Translations under genes and position numbers: made by a program
Source: Mesorhizobium helmanticense
GTDB taxonomy: Bacteria; Pseudomonadota; Alphaproteobacteria; Rhizobiales; Rhizobiaceae
DNA length: 64,000 bases
Assembly: GCF_003034915.1 (NCBI RefSeq)
Contig: NZ_PZJX01000007.1
Span: forward strand, 186,001-250,000
Direction: 5' to 3'
Part shown: positions 1 through 8,495 of the stretch, in pieces
Position numbering within the stretch: the first letter of the stretch is position 1
Layout: the number at the start of each line of letters is the position of its first letter
Notes under the pieces: model-generated
The model's input: only the letters and a program-made list of their open reading frames with translations
Told to the model about the DNA's origin: nothing
Database searches by the model: none

Positions 1-156
1 GTCGTTGCGCCTGACGCCGTTCGCGAAAAGAGCGGCGGCCAGGCGGCTGGAAAGATCGTCCAGTTCTTCGTAGCGCAGCCTTTTGTCCTTGGTGATCAAT
101 GCCGTTTTGGCGGGATGGGCAGCGGCCTTCGCGGCCAGGAAATGTTCGATCCGCAT
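1..156 (-). CDS. AMP-forming acyl/amino-acid ligase, N-terminal fragment
   Basis: Only the first 52 codons lie in the window; the gene runs off the left edge. The translation begins MRIEHFLAAKAAAHPAKTAL and continues with a lysine-rich turn and a YEELDDLSSRLAAAL stretch. This is the typical opening of ANL-superfamily adenylating enzymes (acyl-CoA ligases, NRPS-like adenylation domains), where an acid is activated as its adenylate. The ATG at 156-154 follows a strong GGAGGGG ribosome site. It lies 22 bp after an acyl carrier protein gene and downstream of an asparagine synthetase gene, so the three probably form one operon and the ligase may load the carrier protein. The substrate cannot be read from this fragment. 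Confidence 0.75.
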   Translation of the reverse strand, partial: MRIEHFLAAKAAAHPAKTALITKDKRLRYEELDDLSSRLAAALFANGVRRND

Positions 157-178
157 AACCCCTCCTCGCCGACCGCAA

Positions 179-439
179 TTACGCTGCCAGCGCCTTTGCT
201 CTTGCACTGATGAAGGATGAGAGACGTTCAATCGAATCCAGATTGGCCGGCACGACGTCGGAATCGACCATCGCTATGCCGAAATCGTCCTCTATGAAGG
301 CCACCAGTTCCAGCACCGCGGTCGAGTCGATGATGTCGTTCTCGATCAGCGAGTCTGTGTCCGCAAGCTGGTACGACTTGTCGCCGAACAGGAAGTTGTC
401 GACGATGAAAGTTCTGACCTTGTCCTTGACTGTAACCAT
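179..439 (-). CDS. acyl carrier protein
   Basis: An 86-residue acidic protein with the four-helix carrier-protein pattern. The phosphopantetheine attachment serine is Ser39, in an IIDSTAVLEL motif (the usual DSL replaced by DST). Such proteins carry acyl or aminoacyl groups as thioesters for partner enzymes. It is not the fatty-acid AcpP, because it is not in a fab operon and the DSL motif differs. The start follows a GGAAGGAAAG ribosome site. It sits 18 bp downstream of asparagine synthetase and 22 bp upstream of an adenylating ligase, so it is probably a dedicated carrier for a small secondary or cell-surface biosynthetic pathway. Confidence 0.85.
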   Translation of the reverse strand: MVTVKDKVRTFIVDNFLFGDKSYQLADTDSLIENDIIDSTAVLELVAFIEDDFGIAMVDSDVVPANLDSIERLSSFISARAKALAA

Positions 440-457
440 TTTTCTTTCCTTCCCTTC

Positions 458-2395
458 TCAGGCTGCTCGTGCCGCGCCGACCTCTTGGCCGGTGAAATTC
501 TTCTGCCACAGTTGCGTCGACAGGATGCCGACGAAGGCCGCATTGTCGCGAAACCCGGACGCAGGCTGCGTGCGGCATTTCTCATGAAGCTTTGCGACCG
601 CCTTGGCGTTGAACAGTCCGCCGGCGGCGATGCTCGCTTCGCTCAAAGCGTCGCGGACGTAATCCAATTCTCCGGCTCCCACGAAGGAGCTGGCGTCCGG
701 GGCCCGGTAAGGCTGTTTGGTGCGCTTCCCGATCGCCTTCGGAAGCAGGTGCCCGGTTGCCTTGCGTAATATGTGCTTTTCCACCAACCCCTTCAGCTTC
801 ATTTCCGGCGGAAGCCTTGCTGCGAACTCCACCAAACGATGGTCGAGGAATGGGAACCGTCCCTCGATGCCGTGCGCCATGGCCATGCGATCGCCTTGGC
901 TGGAAAGGATGTAGCCTGGCAGAAGGAAGCGGGTTTCGAGATATTGCGCCTGATGCAGCGGGTGCCAGAGCGAGAATGCCTCTGGCAACCGGTCGGCCAG
1001 TTCCTCGACAGCGTTGTATCCGTCCAACATCGCACGCAGATCGCCTGAGAAGAATATCTTCGCCGCCGACGTGGTCTTGAAGCGTGGCCGATGCGAGAAT
1101 AGTGGGTCGTCGAGAGAGGCGTTATCAACACCAAAGAATGCGGACAGATACTCGACGGATTGCTGTTGCAGACCAGGCAGATAGGGATATAGCTTGCGGA
1201 ACAGCTTTGGCCTCATGCGCGATGCCGGCTGACGCGCGCAGAACCGGCGAACACGTGCCTCTTTGAAGATGTCATATCCAGCGAAGACCTCGTCGGCGCC
1301 CTCGCCGGTCAGCACGACCTTCAGACCGGCCTGGCGAACCAGGCCGGACAATTGATAGAGCGGCGCCGGCGCCGTGCGGATGATCGGCTTTTCGGCAAAA
1401 TGGATGACTTCGGGGAAGACACGGGCGATATCGCCAGCACGGCTGAGGATGGTTCGGTGATCAGCGCCAATTGCTGACGCCATCTCGGTCTGGAAGGCGC
1501 TTTCGTCATGCTCGGCGCTGTCAAAGGCCACGGAAAATGTCTGCAATTTCCGAGGCGTCATGCCGGTGGCGAGCGCCGAAACAACCGAGGAATCGAGCCC
1601 GCCCGAAAGATAGGAGCCGACCGGCACGTCCGCCCGCATGCGAAGCTTCACCGCATCGGTCAAAAGCGCCTGCAGTTCCTCAGCCGCCTGATCCTCGTTG
1701 GTGACCTTCTGCTGCGAGTCCCGATGCGGATAGTCCAGCTGCCAATAAGGTTTGATCGTGACCTGCCCCTGCGCCGCTATCATGACGCTCGCCGGCTCCA
1801 ACTCGCTGATATTGCGGAAAGCCGTGCGCGGGGCGATCGGCGCCCACAGCGTAAAGATCTGGTCGAGTGCAATCGGATCGATCTCGGCCGAGACGCCGGG
1901 CACCTCCAGCAGGGCCTTGATCTCCGAGGCGAAGTAAAGCACCCCGTCCTTGCTGGTGTAGAACAGCGGCCGGACACCCATCCGGTCTCGCGCAAGCATC
2001 ATGCGCCGACGCCTGTTGTCCCATAGCGCGAAGGCGAAATCGCCGTTCAGCAGGGACAGGCAGTCTTCGCCCATCTCGTCATAAAGCTGCAGGATGACTT
2101 CCGTGTCGCTCGACGTACGGAAGCGCCGGCCCTTGGCCAGCAGCCCTTGGCGCAGTTCCACGTAGTTGAAAATCTCGCCGTTGAACGCAATCGTCAGATC
2201 GCCTGACACGTCCGACATCGGCTGCTGGCCGTCACCGATACCGACCACGGACAGCCGCGCATGCCCGAGCCCGGCGTCGGGCGCCACGAATTTCCCGTTC
2301 TCATCCGGTCCACGATGGGCGATCGCCACTATCATGCGCGAGAGCAAAGCTTCCGCATCCCGGATAGAACCGAAATAGCCCCCGAATCCGCACAT
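458..2395 (-). CDS. asnB: asparagine synthetase, glutamine-hydrolysing (AsnB type)
   Basis: A 645-residue two-domain enzyme. The N-terminal class II glutamine amidotransferase domain begins MCGFGG, so Cys2 becomes the N-terminal nucleophile. The synthetase domain has the ATP pyrophosphatase loop SGGLDSS at residues 264-270. An in-frame TTG two codons upstream was rejected as the start because it would leave the nucleophile internal. The family makes asparagine from aspartate, ATP and glutamine, but members in biosynthetic clusters often amidate other carboxylates. This one is first in an apparent operon with an acyl carrier protein and an adenylating ligase, so amidation of a carrier-bound acid is plausible. 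That specific role is inference. Confidence 0.88.
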   Translation of the reverse strand: MCGFGGYFGSIRDAEALLSRMIVAIAHRGPDENGKFVAPDAGLGHARLSVVGIGDGQQPMSDVSGDLTIAFNGEIFNYVELRQGLLAKGRRFRTSSDTEVILQLYDEMGEDCLSLLNGDFAFALWDNRRRRMMLARDRMGVRPLFYTSKDGVLYFASEIKALLEVPGVSAEIDPIALDQIFTLWAPIAPRTAFRNISELEPASVMIAAQGQVTIKPYWQLDYPHRDSQQKVTNEDQAAEELQALLTDAVKLRMRADVPVGSYLSGGLDSSVVSALATGMTPRKLQTFSVAFDSAEHDESAFQTEMASAIGADHRTILSRAGDIARVFPEVIHFAEKPIIRTAPAPLYQLSGLVRQAGLKVVLTGEGADEVFAGYDIFKEARVRRFCARQPASRMRPKLFRKLYPYLPGLQQQSVEYLSAFFGVDNASLDDPLFSHRPRFKTTSAAKIFFSGDLRAMLDGYNAVEELADRLPEAFSLWHPLHQAQYLETRFLLPGYILSSQGDRMAMAHGIEGRFPFLDHRLVEFAARLPPEMKLKGLVEKHILRKATGHLLPKAIGKRTKQPYRAPDASSFVGAGELDYVRDALSEASIAAGGLFNAKAVAKLHEKCRTQPASGFRDNAAFVGILSTQLWQKNFTGQEVGAARAA

Positions 2396-2581
2396 TCCCA
2401 AGACTCATGTGAACCGCAACCATCGATATATAGCCGCGAAAATAGGCATCCGCGGTTAATCGGATATTTTCCCCGCGCATGCGGTTAACGGGAAGTTAAG
2501 GCATCAATCGCACCTGTCGGATCACTGCCCGGCTTTAGCAACATTGCGCTCATGACGGCTTGCAAATCACCTGCAGCGCAA

Positions 2582-2596
2582 TTGAAGGAATTTCAA
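2582..2596. promoter_or_regulatory. weak second operator candidate, TTGAA-N5-TTCAA
   Basis: The inverted repeat TTGAAGGAATTTCAA has the same half-sites as the perfect palindrome 134 bp downstream, but a 5-nt centre instead of 4 nt. It could be an auxiliary site for DNA looping by the LacI-type protein. The altered spacing makes this uncertain. Confidence 0.3.
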
Positions 2597-2715
2597 AAAC
2601 CGACCGCGCGAAGAACAGATTTCCAAAGAGGCCTCCAATCGAGCGCCCATTCCGCCGCTGCAACTCAAAATTAGAACGAGAATCTATTGAGATGACGGCA
2701 CTTCGCTTGCTAGCG

Positions 2716-2729
2716 TTGAAGCGCTTCAA
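2716..2729. promoter_or_regulatory. operator candidate for the LacI-PfkB regulator
   Basis: TTGAAGCGCTTCAA is a perfect 14-bp palindrome with a central CG, the usual architecture of LacI-family operators. It ends 14 bp before the GTG start of a gene encoding a LacI-type helix-turn-helix, so autoregulation of the operon is the simplest reading. The palindrome is seen directly; binding is inferred. Confidence 0.6.
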
Positions 2730-2743
2730 TTGGGTCGATCATC

Positions 2744-3925
2744 GTGCAACGCAAGCGCCCTACCATTGCAGATGTCGCACATGCCGCCGGCGTTTCCATC
2801 GGCACGGTGTCGAACTTCATCAACGATACGGCTGTCGTCAAGGACAGCACGCGCGAACGCATCCAGAAAGCGATTTCCGACCTGATGTACCGGCCAAGTG
2901 CCTTTGCGCGCTCGCTGCCGGGCCAGGCTCCACGCCGATCCAGGGATGTCGAAGGCTTGCCGCGACTGCTCGTCGTCGGCCGTGTCAGCGTCGATTTTCT
3001 CTGCCGTGTCGATGTGCTGCCGCACCGCGACGACCGCATCACCGCGCGCCATATCGAGAAAGCCCTGGGCGGTCCCGCCGCCAATCTTGCTGTCGCCGCC
3101 GCAGCCGTCGGCGCGCCCTTTGCCCTCGATGTTGAACTGGCGACGGCCGTCGGCGACGATCCCGAAAGCGACTGGGCTCTGGCCGAGCTTTCGAAGCTCG
3201 GCGTCCACGCCTTGCCGATCAGGCGCACATTCAACAATCGCCTCTCGCAGGCGATTGTCATCATCGAACTCAACGGCAGCCGCACGATCATCAGCGAACC
3301 GTTCGAACTCAGCGAAGTCGATCTGACTGCGAATATGGATGTCCAGACGCAGGCTCGTCCCGCCTGCCTTCACATCGAGGGCTTCCACTATGAAAGCATG
3401 ATCGGCTCCATCGATCGCTTTCATCAGGCAGGTTGGAAAGTGAGCCTGCATTCGGCCGGCCTGCCCCGGAGTTCGAGAAACCCCGACGCCTTCGTGGAAA
3501 TGGTCAAGCGGGTCGATCTCACCTTCATCAACGATGTCATGCTGCGCGAGATCTTCGATCTCCGCACACCGCTTGCGACAATGATCCAGCAGACCCGCGA
3601 CACCCTCGCCCGCATCAAGCAGCGCGGCACCGTGGTGGTGACGCTTGGCGAGTTCGGCGCGGTCGTCTTTCCCAAGTCCGGCGGACCGCAGATCGAGGTT
3701 CCAGCACTTCCCGTCGACAGGGTCGACGCCACCGGAGCGGGCGACAGTTTCGCCGGCATCTTTCTCAGCCTGTGGCTGCACGGCGCCTCCCTGGAAGAGG
3801 CCGCTCGCTACGCCGCGGTGGGCGCCAGCCTGACGACGACGGCCGAAGGCGCGCAGGGACACATCGCCGATTTCGAGGAACTGAAGACGGCACTGACGCC
3901 GGACAACATCGCGGCTGCCGGATGA
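2744..3925 (+). CDS. LacI-type HTH fused to PfkB-family sugar kinase
   Basis: 393 residues. Residues 3-55 are a LacI-type DNA-binding headpiece (TIADVAHAAGVSIGTVSNFI, then the hinge helix). From about residue 70 to the end the protein is a ribokinase/PfkB carbohydrate kinase. It has the early glycine motif GGPAANLAVA and the C-terminal signature DATGAGDSFAG, with GAGD at 331-334, where Asp334 is the predicted catalytic base. The usual LacI periplasmic-binding-like effector domain is absent. The start is GTG at 2744, preceded by a perfect palindrome. The gene heads an operon with an ABC sugar transporter. It may be a regulator that senses its ligand through a kinase fold, a bifunctional kinase-repressor, or both; the active-site motif is intact. 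Confidence 0.88.
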   Translation: MQRKRPTIADVAHAAGVSIGTVSNFINDTAVVKDSTRERIQKAISDLMYRPSAFARSLPGQAPRRSRDVEGLPRLLVVGRVSVDFLCRVDVLPHRDDRITARHIEKALGGPAANLAVAAAAVGAPFALDVELATAVGDDPESDWALAELSKLGVHALPIRRTFNNRLSQAIVIIELNGSRTIISEPFELSEVDLTANMDVQTQARPACLHIEGFHYESMIGSIDRFHQAGWKVSLHSAGLPRSSRNPDAFVEMVKRVDLTFINDVMLREIFDLRTPLATMIQQTRDTLARIKQRGTVVVTLGEFGAVVFPKSGGPQIEVPALPVDRVDATGAGDSFAGIFLSLWLHGASLEEAARYAAVGASLTTTAEGAQGHIADFEELKTALTPDNIAAAG

Positions 3926-3952
3926 TGCCGCCGGTCATAAGGAGATCATGCA

Positions 3953-4729
3953 GTGAGCAAGACAAAGGTGCTTCTGGTCGGAGAGAGCTGGGTCAGCGCG
4001 GCGACGCACTACAAGGGCTTCGATCAGTTCGGCAGCGTGACGTTTCATCTTGGCGCCGAGCCTTTGGTCAAGGCGCTGAAGGACAGCGAATTCGAGCTGG
4101 AGTACATGCCGGCGCATGAGGCGGTGGAAAAGCTGCCGTTCACTATCGAAGGCCTGTCCCGCTACGACGCCATCATCCTCTCCGACATCGGCGCCAACTC
4201 GCTGCTGCTGCATCCGGACGTCTGGCTGCACGGCAAGACGGTGCCGAACCGGTTGAAGCTTCTGCGGGACTGGACCAGGGCCGGCGGCGGGCTGGTCATG
4301 GTCGGAGGCTATTTCAGTTTCCAGGGCATCGACGGCAAAGCCCGCTGGCATCGCACGGCTGTCGAAGAGGCTTTGCCCGTGACATGCCTGCCAAACGACG
4401 ATCGCCTCGAAATACCGGAAGGGTTCCGCCCCTCGATAACCGGTTCGAAGGACCACCCGATCCTTGCCGGCATCGAAGGGGAATGGCCGCTGCTTCTCGG
4501 CGCCAACGAGGTCATCACCAAGGATCGCGACGATGTCGAGGTCTTGGCATCGCTGCCGGAAGATGAAGGCGGCCATCCCCTGCTTGTGACCGGTCGCTAC
4601 GGCAAGGGGCGCACGGTGGCCTGGACCTCCGACATCGGTCCGCACTGGCTGCCCAACAGCTTCGTCGAATGGCCCGGTTACGCGCGCCTTTGGAAAAACG
4701 TGCTGAGTTGGGTGAGCAAGGCCGCCTAG
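3953..4729 (+). CDS. GATase1-like / ThuA-like protein
   Basis: 258 residues. It begins KTKVLLVGESWVSAATHYKG and resembles the 'putative glutamine amidotransferase' family (class I GATase fold), which is related to ThuA-type proteins of sugar-utilisation operons. The loop where the amidotransferase cysteine should sit reads MVGGYFSFQG, so the nucleophile is missing. The only cysteine I see is elsewhere (LPVTCLPN). It is therefore unlikely to hydrolyse glutamine and more likely binds a sugar-like ligand or is a different hydrolase. The start is GTG, 27 bp after the LacI-PfkB gene. The ABC ATPase gene follows 25 bp later, consistent with one operon. Confidence 0.7.
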   Translation: MSKTKVLLVGESWVSAATHYKGFDQFGSVTFHLGAEPLVKALKDSEFELEYMPAHEAVEKLPFTIEGLSRYDAIILSDIGANSLLLHPDVWLHGKTVPNRLKLLRDWTRAGGGLVMVGGYFSFQGIDGKARWHRTAVEEALPVTCLPNDDRLEIPEGFRPSITGSKDHPILAGIEGEWPLLLGANEVITKDRDDVEVLASLPEDEGGHPLLVTGRYGKGRTVAWTSDIGPHWLPNSFVEWPGYARLWKNVLSWVSKAA

Positions 4730-4754
4730 CAATTCACCCTATGGGATTGTCGCC

Positions 4755-5525
4755 ATGACCGCTCCTTTTCTCGTTGCCAAGGGGATAGCCAAGCGCTTCG
4801 GCGCGCTGACGGCGCTCTCCGGCGTCGATCTGGAAATCCGCTCCGGAGAAGTGCTGGCGCTGCTCGGCGACAATGGCGCGGGCAAGTCGACCTTCATCAA
4901 GATCCTGGCTGGCGCGCATCCGGCAAGCGATGGCGAGTTGGTCATCGAGGGCGTGCCGGTGGCATTCTCCTCGCCGAAGGATGCGGCAGCTGCGGGCATC
5001 GCAACGATCTTCCAGGAACTGGCGCTTTCCGAAAACCTGTCGATCTCGGAAAATGTGTTTCTTGGCCGCGAACTCAAGCGCTCGGTGCTCGGCGTTCCGT
5101 TTCTGCGCCGCGCTGACATGCGGCAGCGTGTCGACGGCCTGCTCAAGGAGCTGGACGCCCATATTTCCGATCCGGAAGCCCCGGTCGGCAGCCTGTCGGG
5201 CGGCCAGCGCCAGGCCGTCGCCATCTGCCGCGCACTCAATCTGAACGCCAGGCTGGTGATCATGGACGAGCCGACCGCGGCACTTGCCGTGGCCGAGACG
5301 CGCAAGGTCTTGGCCCTGACGCGGCGCCTGGCCGAGCGCGGCTGCGCCGTGGTGCTGATCAGCCATAACATCTCCGAAGTCTTCGAGGTCGCCGACCGCA
5401 TCGTCGTGTTCCGGCGCGGCCGCAAGGTGGCCGAGCGGCTGCGTGCCGAGACCAATCCCGAAGAAATCGTTTCCTTCATAACAGGCGCTCATCCCGACGT
5501 GCGGGCGCTCGAAAAAGCCAACTAG
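4755..5525 (+). CDS. sugar ABC transporter ATP-binding protein (single NBD)
   Basis: 256 residues, one ATPase domain. It has Walker A GDNGAGKST near residue 40, the Q-loop in IFQELALSENLS, signature LSGGQRQ, Walker B LVIMDEPTAAL and a switch histidine in LISHN. Single-domain ATPases of this kind (FrcA-like) serve ribose/fructose-class importers, unlike the double-domain RbsA type. It hydrolyses ATP on the cytoplasmic face to drive the two permeases encoded downstream. The substrate-binding protein gene starts 35 bp after its stop. Confidence 0.9.
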   Translation: MTAPFLVAKGIAKRFGALTALSGVDLEIRSGEVLALLGDNGAGKSTFIKILAGAHPASDGELVIEGVPVAFSSPKDAAAAGIATIFQELALSENLSISENVFLGRELKRSVLGVPFLRRADMRQRVDGLLKELDAHISDPEAPVGSLSGGQRQAVAICRALNLNARLVIMDEPTAALAVAETRKVLALTRRLAERGCAVVLISHNISEVFEVADRIVVFRRGRKVAERLRAETNPEEIVSFITGAHPDVRALEKAN

Positions 5526-5560
5526 AAATGCACGTCAAATTCCAGAGAGGTTCAAACCAA

Positions 5561-6547
5561 ATGCTCAAGCACATCAGGAAAGCTCTTGCGATCTCGGCAC
5601 TTTCTCTTGCCGTTTCGACCGCCGCCTTTGCCCAGGACAAGCCCAAAGTTGCCTTCGTGCCGCAATTGATCGGCATCCCCTATTTCAACGCCATGGAAGC
5701 CGGCGGCAACCGCGCGGCGAAGGAACTCGGCGTCGATTTCATCTACAGCGGCCCTGTCGACACCAATCCTGTCGACCAGTTGCAGATCGTGCAGAACCTT
5801 ATCGACCAGGGCGTCAACGCGATCTCGGTCAGCGTGCTCGACGCCTCCAGCATCGCCCCCGTCGTCGAGGCCGCCAAGGCCAAGGGCATCAAGCTGTTCA
5901 CCAGCGACAGCGATGCGCCGGACAGCGGCCGCGCGGTCTATGTCGCTCAGGCGACGGACGAAGGCCTCGGCAACACCATCATCGACGAGCTGGTGAAGCG
6001 CGTCGGCGAGGACGCCAAGATCGGCATCGTTTCCGGCGAAGCGACGGCCTCCAACCTGAATGCCTGGATCGGCTTCATGCAGAAGCAGGCAGCGGCGAAA
6101 TATCCGAAGCTCAAGCTTCTGGAGCCGCAATATGCCGGCGGCACGGCAGAGCGCGCCGCGCAGATCTCCGGCGATCTGATGGCCGCCAACCCCGACATCA
6201 AGGCCATCATCGCGGTTGCGTCCACGACCTGCCCCGGCGTCGCGCAAGCAATCGAGACCGCGGGCAAGATCGGCAGCGTGATCGGTGCGGGCTATTGCAG
6301 CCCGAACACGGCGCGCTCCTACCTCAAGAGCGGCGCTTTCGGCTTCACCGTACTGTGGGACCCGGCGCAGCTCGGCTATCTCACTGTCTGGGCTGGAAAG
6401 CAGCTGATCGACGGAAAGGCATTCGAAGCGGAAAACAAGGTTCCGGGCTTCGACAACCCCGTCACTTACGATGCCACCAAAGGCATTCTCCTGCTCGGAC
6501 CGCCGGCTGTGTTTACGGCCGAGAATGTCGACAAGTTTGATTTCTGA
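5561..6547 (+). CDS. sugar ABC transporter periplasmic substrate-binding protein
   Basis: 328 residues. The ATG at 5561 was chosen because it follows an AGAGAGG ribosome site and starts a clear signal peptide (Lys/Arg, hydrophobic core, cleavage after AFA). An ATG 33 bp upstream lacks both. The mature protein has the Peripla_BP_4 (ribose/AI-2/rhamnose class) fold, with the family phrases VAFVPQLIGIPYFNAMEAGG, GVNAISVSVLDASSI and KLFTSDSDAPDSGR. It would capture the substrate in the periplasm for the permeases encoded next. The ligand cannot be assigned from sequence alone. Confidence 0.88.
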   Translation: MLKHIRKALAISALSLAVSTAAFAQDKPKVAFVPQLIGIPYFNAMEAGGNRAAKELGVDFIYSGPVDTNPVDQLQIVQNLIDQGVNAISVSVLDASSIAPVVEAAKAKGIKLFTSDSDAPDSGRAVYVAQATDEGLGNTIIDELVKRVGEDAKIGIVSGEATASNLNAWIGFMQKQAAAKYPKLKLLEPQYAGGTAERAAQISGDLMAANPDIKAIIAVASTTCPGVAQAIETAGKIGSVIGAGYCSPNTARSYLKSGAFGFTVLWDPAQLGYLTVWAGKQLIDGKAFEAENKVPGFDNPVTYDATKGILLLGPPAVFTAENVDKFDF

Positions 6548-6561
6548 GCCCGATACGGACG

Positions 6562-7539
6562 ATGCGACAGCTCAGGAACGGTGTTTTCTCTTTGAATGGG
6601 CGCGAGTGGTCCCTGCTCGTCGCCTGTATCTTGGCGATCATCGTCTTTTCTGTCGCATCGCCCTACTACGCCACCTCAGGCAATGCCGGGACGGTCTTGC
6701 GCAACAGCATCGAATTGCTGCTGGTCGGCTTGGGAATGATGCTGCTGCTGGCCATGGGCGGCATCGACGTGTCCGTCGGCGTCGTCATGGGCCTGGCGGC
6801 GATCGGCGTTGGCAGGGCGCTCGGAGCCGGCGTCGATCCCGTTCTCACTGCTTTTGTCGGCCCGCTGACAGGTGCGCTGCTGGGCCTGCTGACGGCCGCC
6901 GTCATCGTGCTTGGCCGGGTCCCCGCCATTGTCGGCACGCTTGGTCTTCTCGGTGTCTACCGCACGGCGATCTTCGTCCTGCTTGGCGGCCAATGGCTTT
7001 CCGGCCTGCCGACCGGCCTGACGCTGCTGCTTGGCACGACCATTCTCGGCCTGCCGGTCGCCGCCTGGGTGATCGCGCTCGCCTATCTCGCCGTCTGGAT
7101 CGCGCTGAGGCGAACGCCCTTTGGCTTGCATCTTCTGGCCATCGGCAATTCGGAAGAAAAGGCGCGGCTGTCCGGCATCCCGGTCGTCAAGATCAGATTT
7201 GCGACCTTCATCGTCAGCGGCGCCCTCACCGGCCTCGCCGCCACCTTCTACGTCGCCAACTATCGCAACGTCGAAATGACAGTTGGCAGCACGCTGGCGC
7301 TTGATGCGATCGCCGCCGTGGTGCTTGGCGGCACCAGCATACTGGGCGGCAGATGCAGTCTTGTCGGCACTGTCCTTGGCGTGCTGCTCCTGAGGATCCT
7401 CCAGAACGGGCTGCTGCTGACAGGCGTTCCTTCGCTCTGGCAACCGGTGGTCACCGGCTCGTTGCTGATCGGCGTACTCGGTTTCGAGGTCCTTTCCAAT
7501 CGTCTGTCCCTCTCACGGCTTGGGTGGGCCAGCAAATGA
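6562..7539 (+). CDS. sugar ABC transporter permease 1
   Basis: 325 residues with about eight to ten hydrophobic helices of the ribose-type BPD_transp_2 permease family. The hallmark GGIDVSVG lies near residue 67, a cytoplasmic ATPase-contact stretch sits around GNSEEKARLSGIPV, and the terminal signature is VVLGGTSILGG. It starts 14 bp after the binding-protein gene and its stop overlaps the start of a second permease gene (ATGA). The two permeases probably form a heterodimeric channel. Confidence 0.88.
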   Translation: MRQLRNGVFSLNGREWSLLVACILAIIVFSVASPYYATSGNAGTVLRNSIELLLVGLGMMLLLAMGGIDVSVGVVMGLAAIGVGRALGAGVDPVLTAFVGPLTGALLGLLTAAVIVLGRVPAIVGTLGLLGVYRTAIFVLLGGQWLSGLPTGLTLLLGTTILGLPVAAWVIALAYLAVWIALRRTPFGLHLLAIGNSEEKARLSGIPVVKIRFATFIVSGALTGLAATFYVANYRNVEMTVGSTLALDAIAAVVLGGTSILGGRCSLVGTVLGVLLLRILQNGLLLTGVPSLWQPVVTGSLLIGVLGFEVLSNRLSLSRLGWASK

Positions 7540-8492
7540 ACCGCATCCGCAAGCTGCAAGGGCCAGCGCTCATTCTCGCTTTGTTGGCCCTGTTATGGAT
7601 CATCGTGATCCTCGTCCTGCTTGTGTTGAAGCCGTCCGTGTTCAGCCTGGGGACGGTAACGACGATCCTCCAGTTCTCGACCATCCTGGCGCTCGTCGCT
7701 CTCGGACAGGCGATCGTCATCCTGGCTGGTGGAGCCGGCATCGATCTCTCCGTCGGCGGCATTGTTTCGCTGTCGGCCATAGCCGGCATGCTGGCCATGA
7801 AACTCGGGCTTCCTTCGTTTCTCCTGCCGCCTGCATGCATAATCGCCGGAGCCGCCCTCGGCGCCTTCAACGGCGTCCTCGTCACCAAGCTGTCCATCCT
7901 GCCGCTGATCGCGACGCTTGGCACGTTCTTCGTCTATTCGGGCCTGGCGTTGGCGCTGACCGGAGGCGCGGCGCAATCGGGTGTGCCGAGCTGGCTGCTG
8001 ATCTGGGGGCGCGGCGTTTTCTCCGGCATTCCGGTTCCCTTCCTCACCATCGCAATTCCTGTCTTCGCCATCGCCGGGATCGTGCTGATGTGGACGGCCT
8101 GGGGCCGCTGGATCTACGCCATGGGGTTCAACGAGCGCTCGGCGCGTCTGGTCGGCATTCCGGTCGATCGCGCCCGGCTCATCCTCTACAGTTTGAGCGG
8201 CGTGCTTTCCGGAGCCGCCGCCCTGATCTCGCTGGCATGGCTCGGAAGCGGCCGGCCCAATATCGGGCAAAACCTCGAACTGGAATCGCTGACGGCCGCG
8301 ATGCTGGGCGGCATTGCCATCTTGGGCGGCCGTGGCGGCGTCGGCGGTGTCTTTGCCGCCGTCATGCTCTTGGTAACGCTCAAGACCGGGCTCTTGCAGC
8401 TTAACGTCAACACCGTCTGGCAAGTGGGCATCGTCGGCGCTCTCCTGGTGTTCGTGCTTCTGGCCGATCGACTTTCCCAAAATTGGAGATAA
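7536..8492 (+). CDS. sugar ABC transporter permease 2
   Basis: 318 residues, from the ATG of an ATGA overlap with permease 1, which indicates translational coupling. An upstream in-frame extension into the neighbouring gene was rejected. It has the same family features as its partner: GGAGIDLSVGG near residue 70, GFNERSARLVGIPV for ATPase contact and AMLGGIAILGGRGG near the C-terminus. The diverged sequence suggests an old duplication into a heterodimer. Confidence 0.88.
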   Translation: MNRIRKLQGPALILALLALLWIIVILVLLVLKPSVFSLGTVTTILQFSTILALVALGQAIVILAGGAGIDLSVGGIVSLSAIAGMLAMKLGLPSFLLPPACIIAGAALGAFNGVLVTKLSILPLIATLGTFFVYSGLALALTGGAAQSGVPSWLLIWGRGVFSGIPVPFLTIAIPVFAIAGIVLMWTAWGRWIYAMGFNERSARLVGIPVDRARLILYSLSGVLSGAAALISLAWLGSGRPNIGQNLELESLTAAMLGGIAILGGRGGVGGVFAAVMLLVTLKTGLLQLNVNTVWQVGIVGALLVFVLLADRLSQNWR

Positions 8493-8495
8493 TTC

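Larger units (their letters stand above)
2396..2743. other. divergent intergenic region, asnB / LacI-PfkB regulator
   Basis: 348 bp separating asnB (leftward) from the LacI-PfkB fusion gene (rightward), so it must hold both promoters. It is more AT-rich than its surroundings. It contains two GCGGTTAA direct repeats near 2452 and 2481 and two TTGAA/TTCAA inverted repeats (listed separately). No convincing -35/-10 pair could be fixed by eye, and no small gene was found. Confidence 0.6.
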
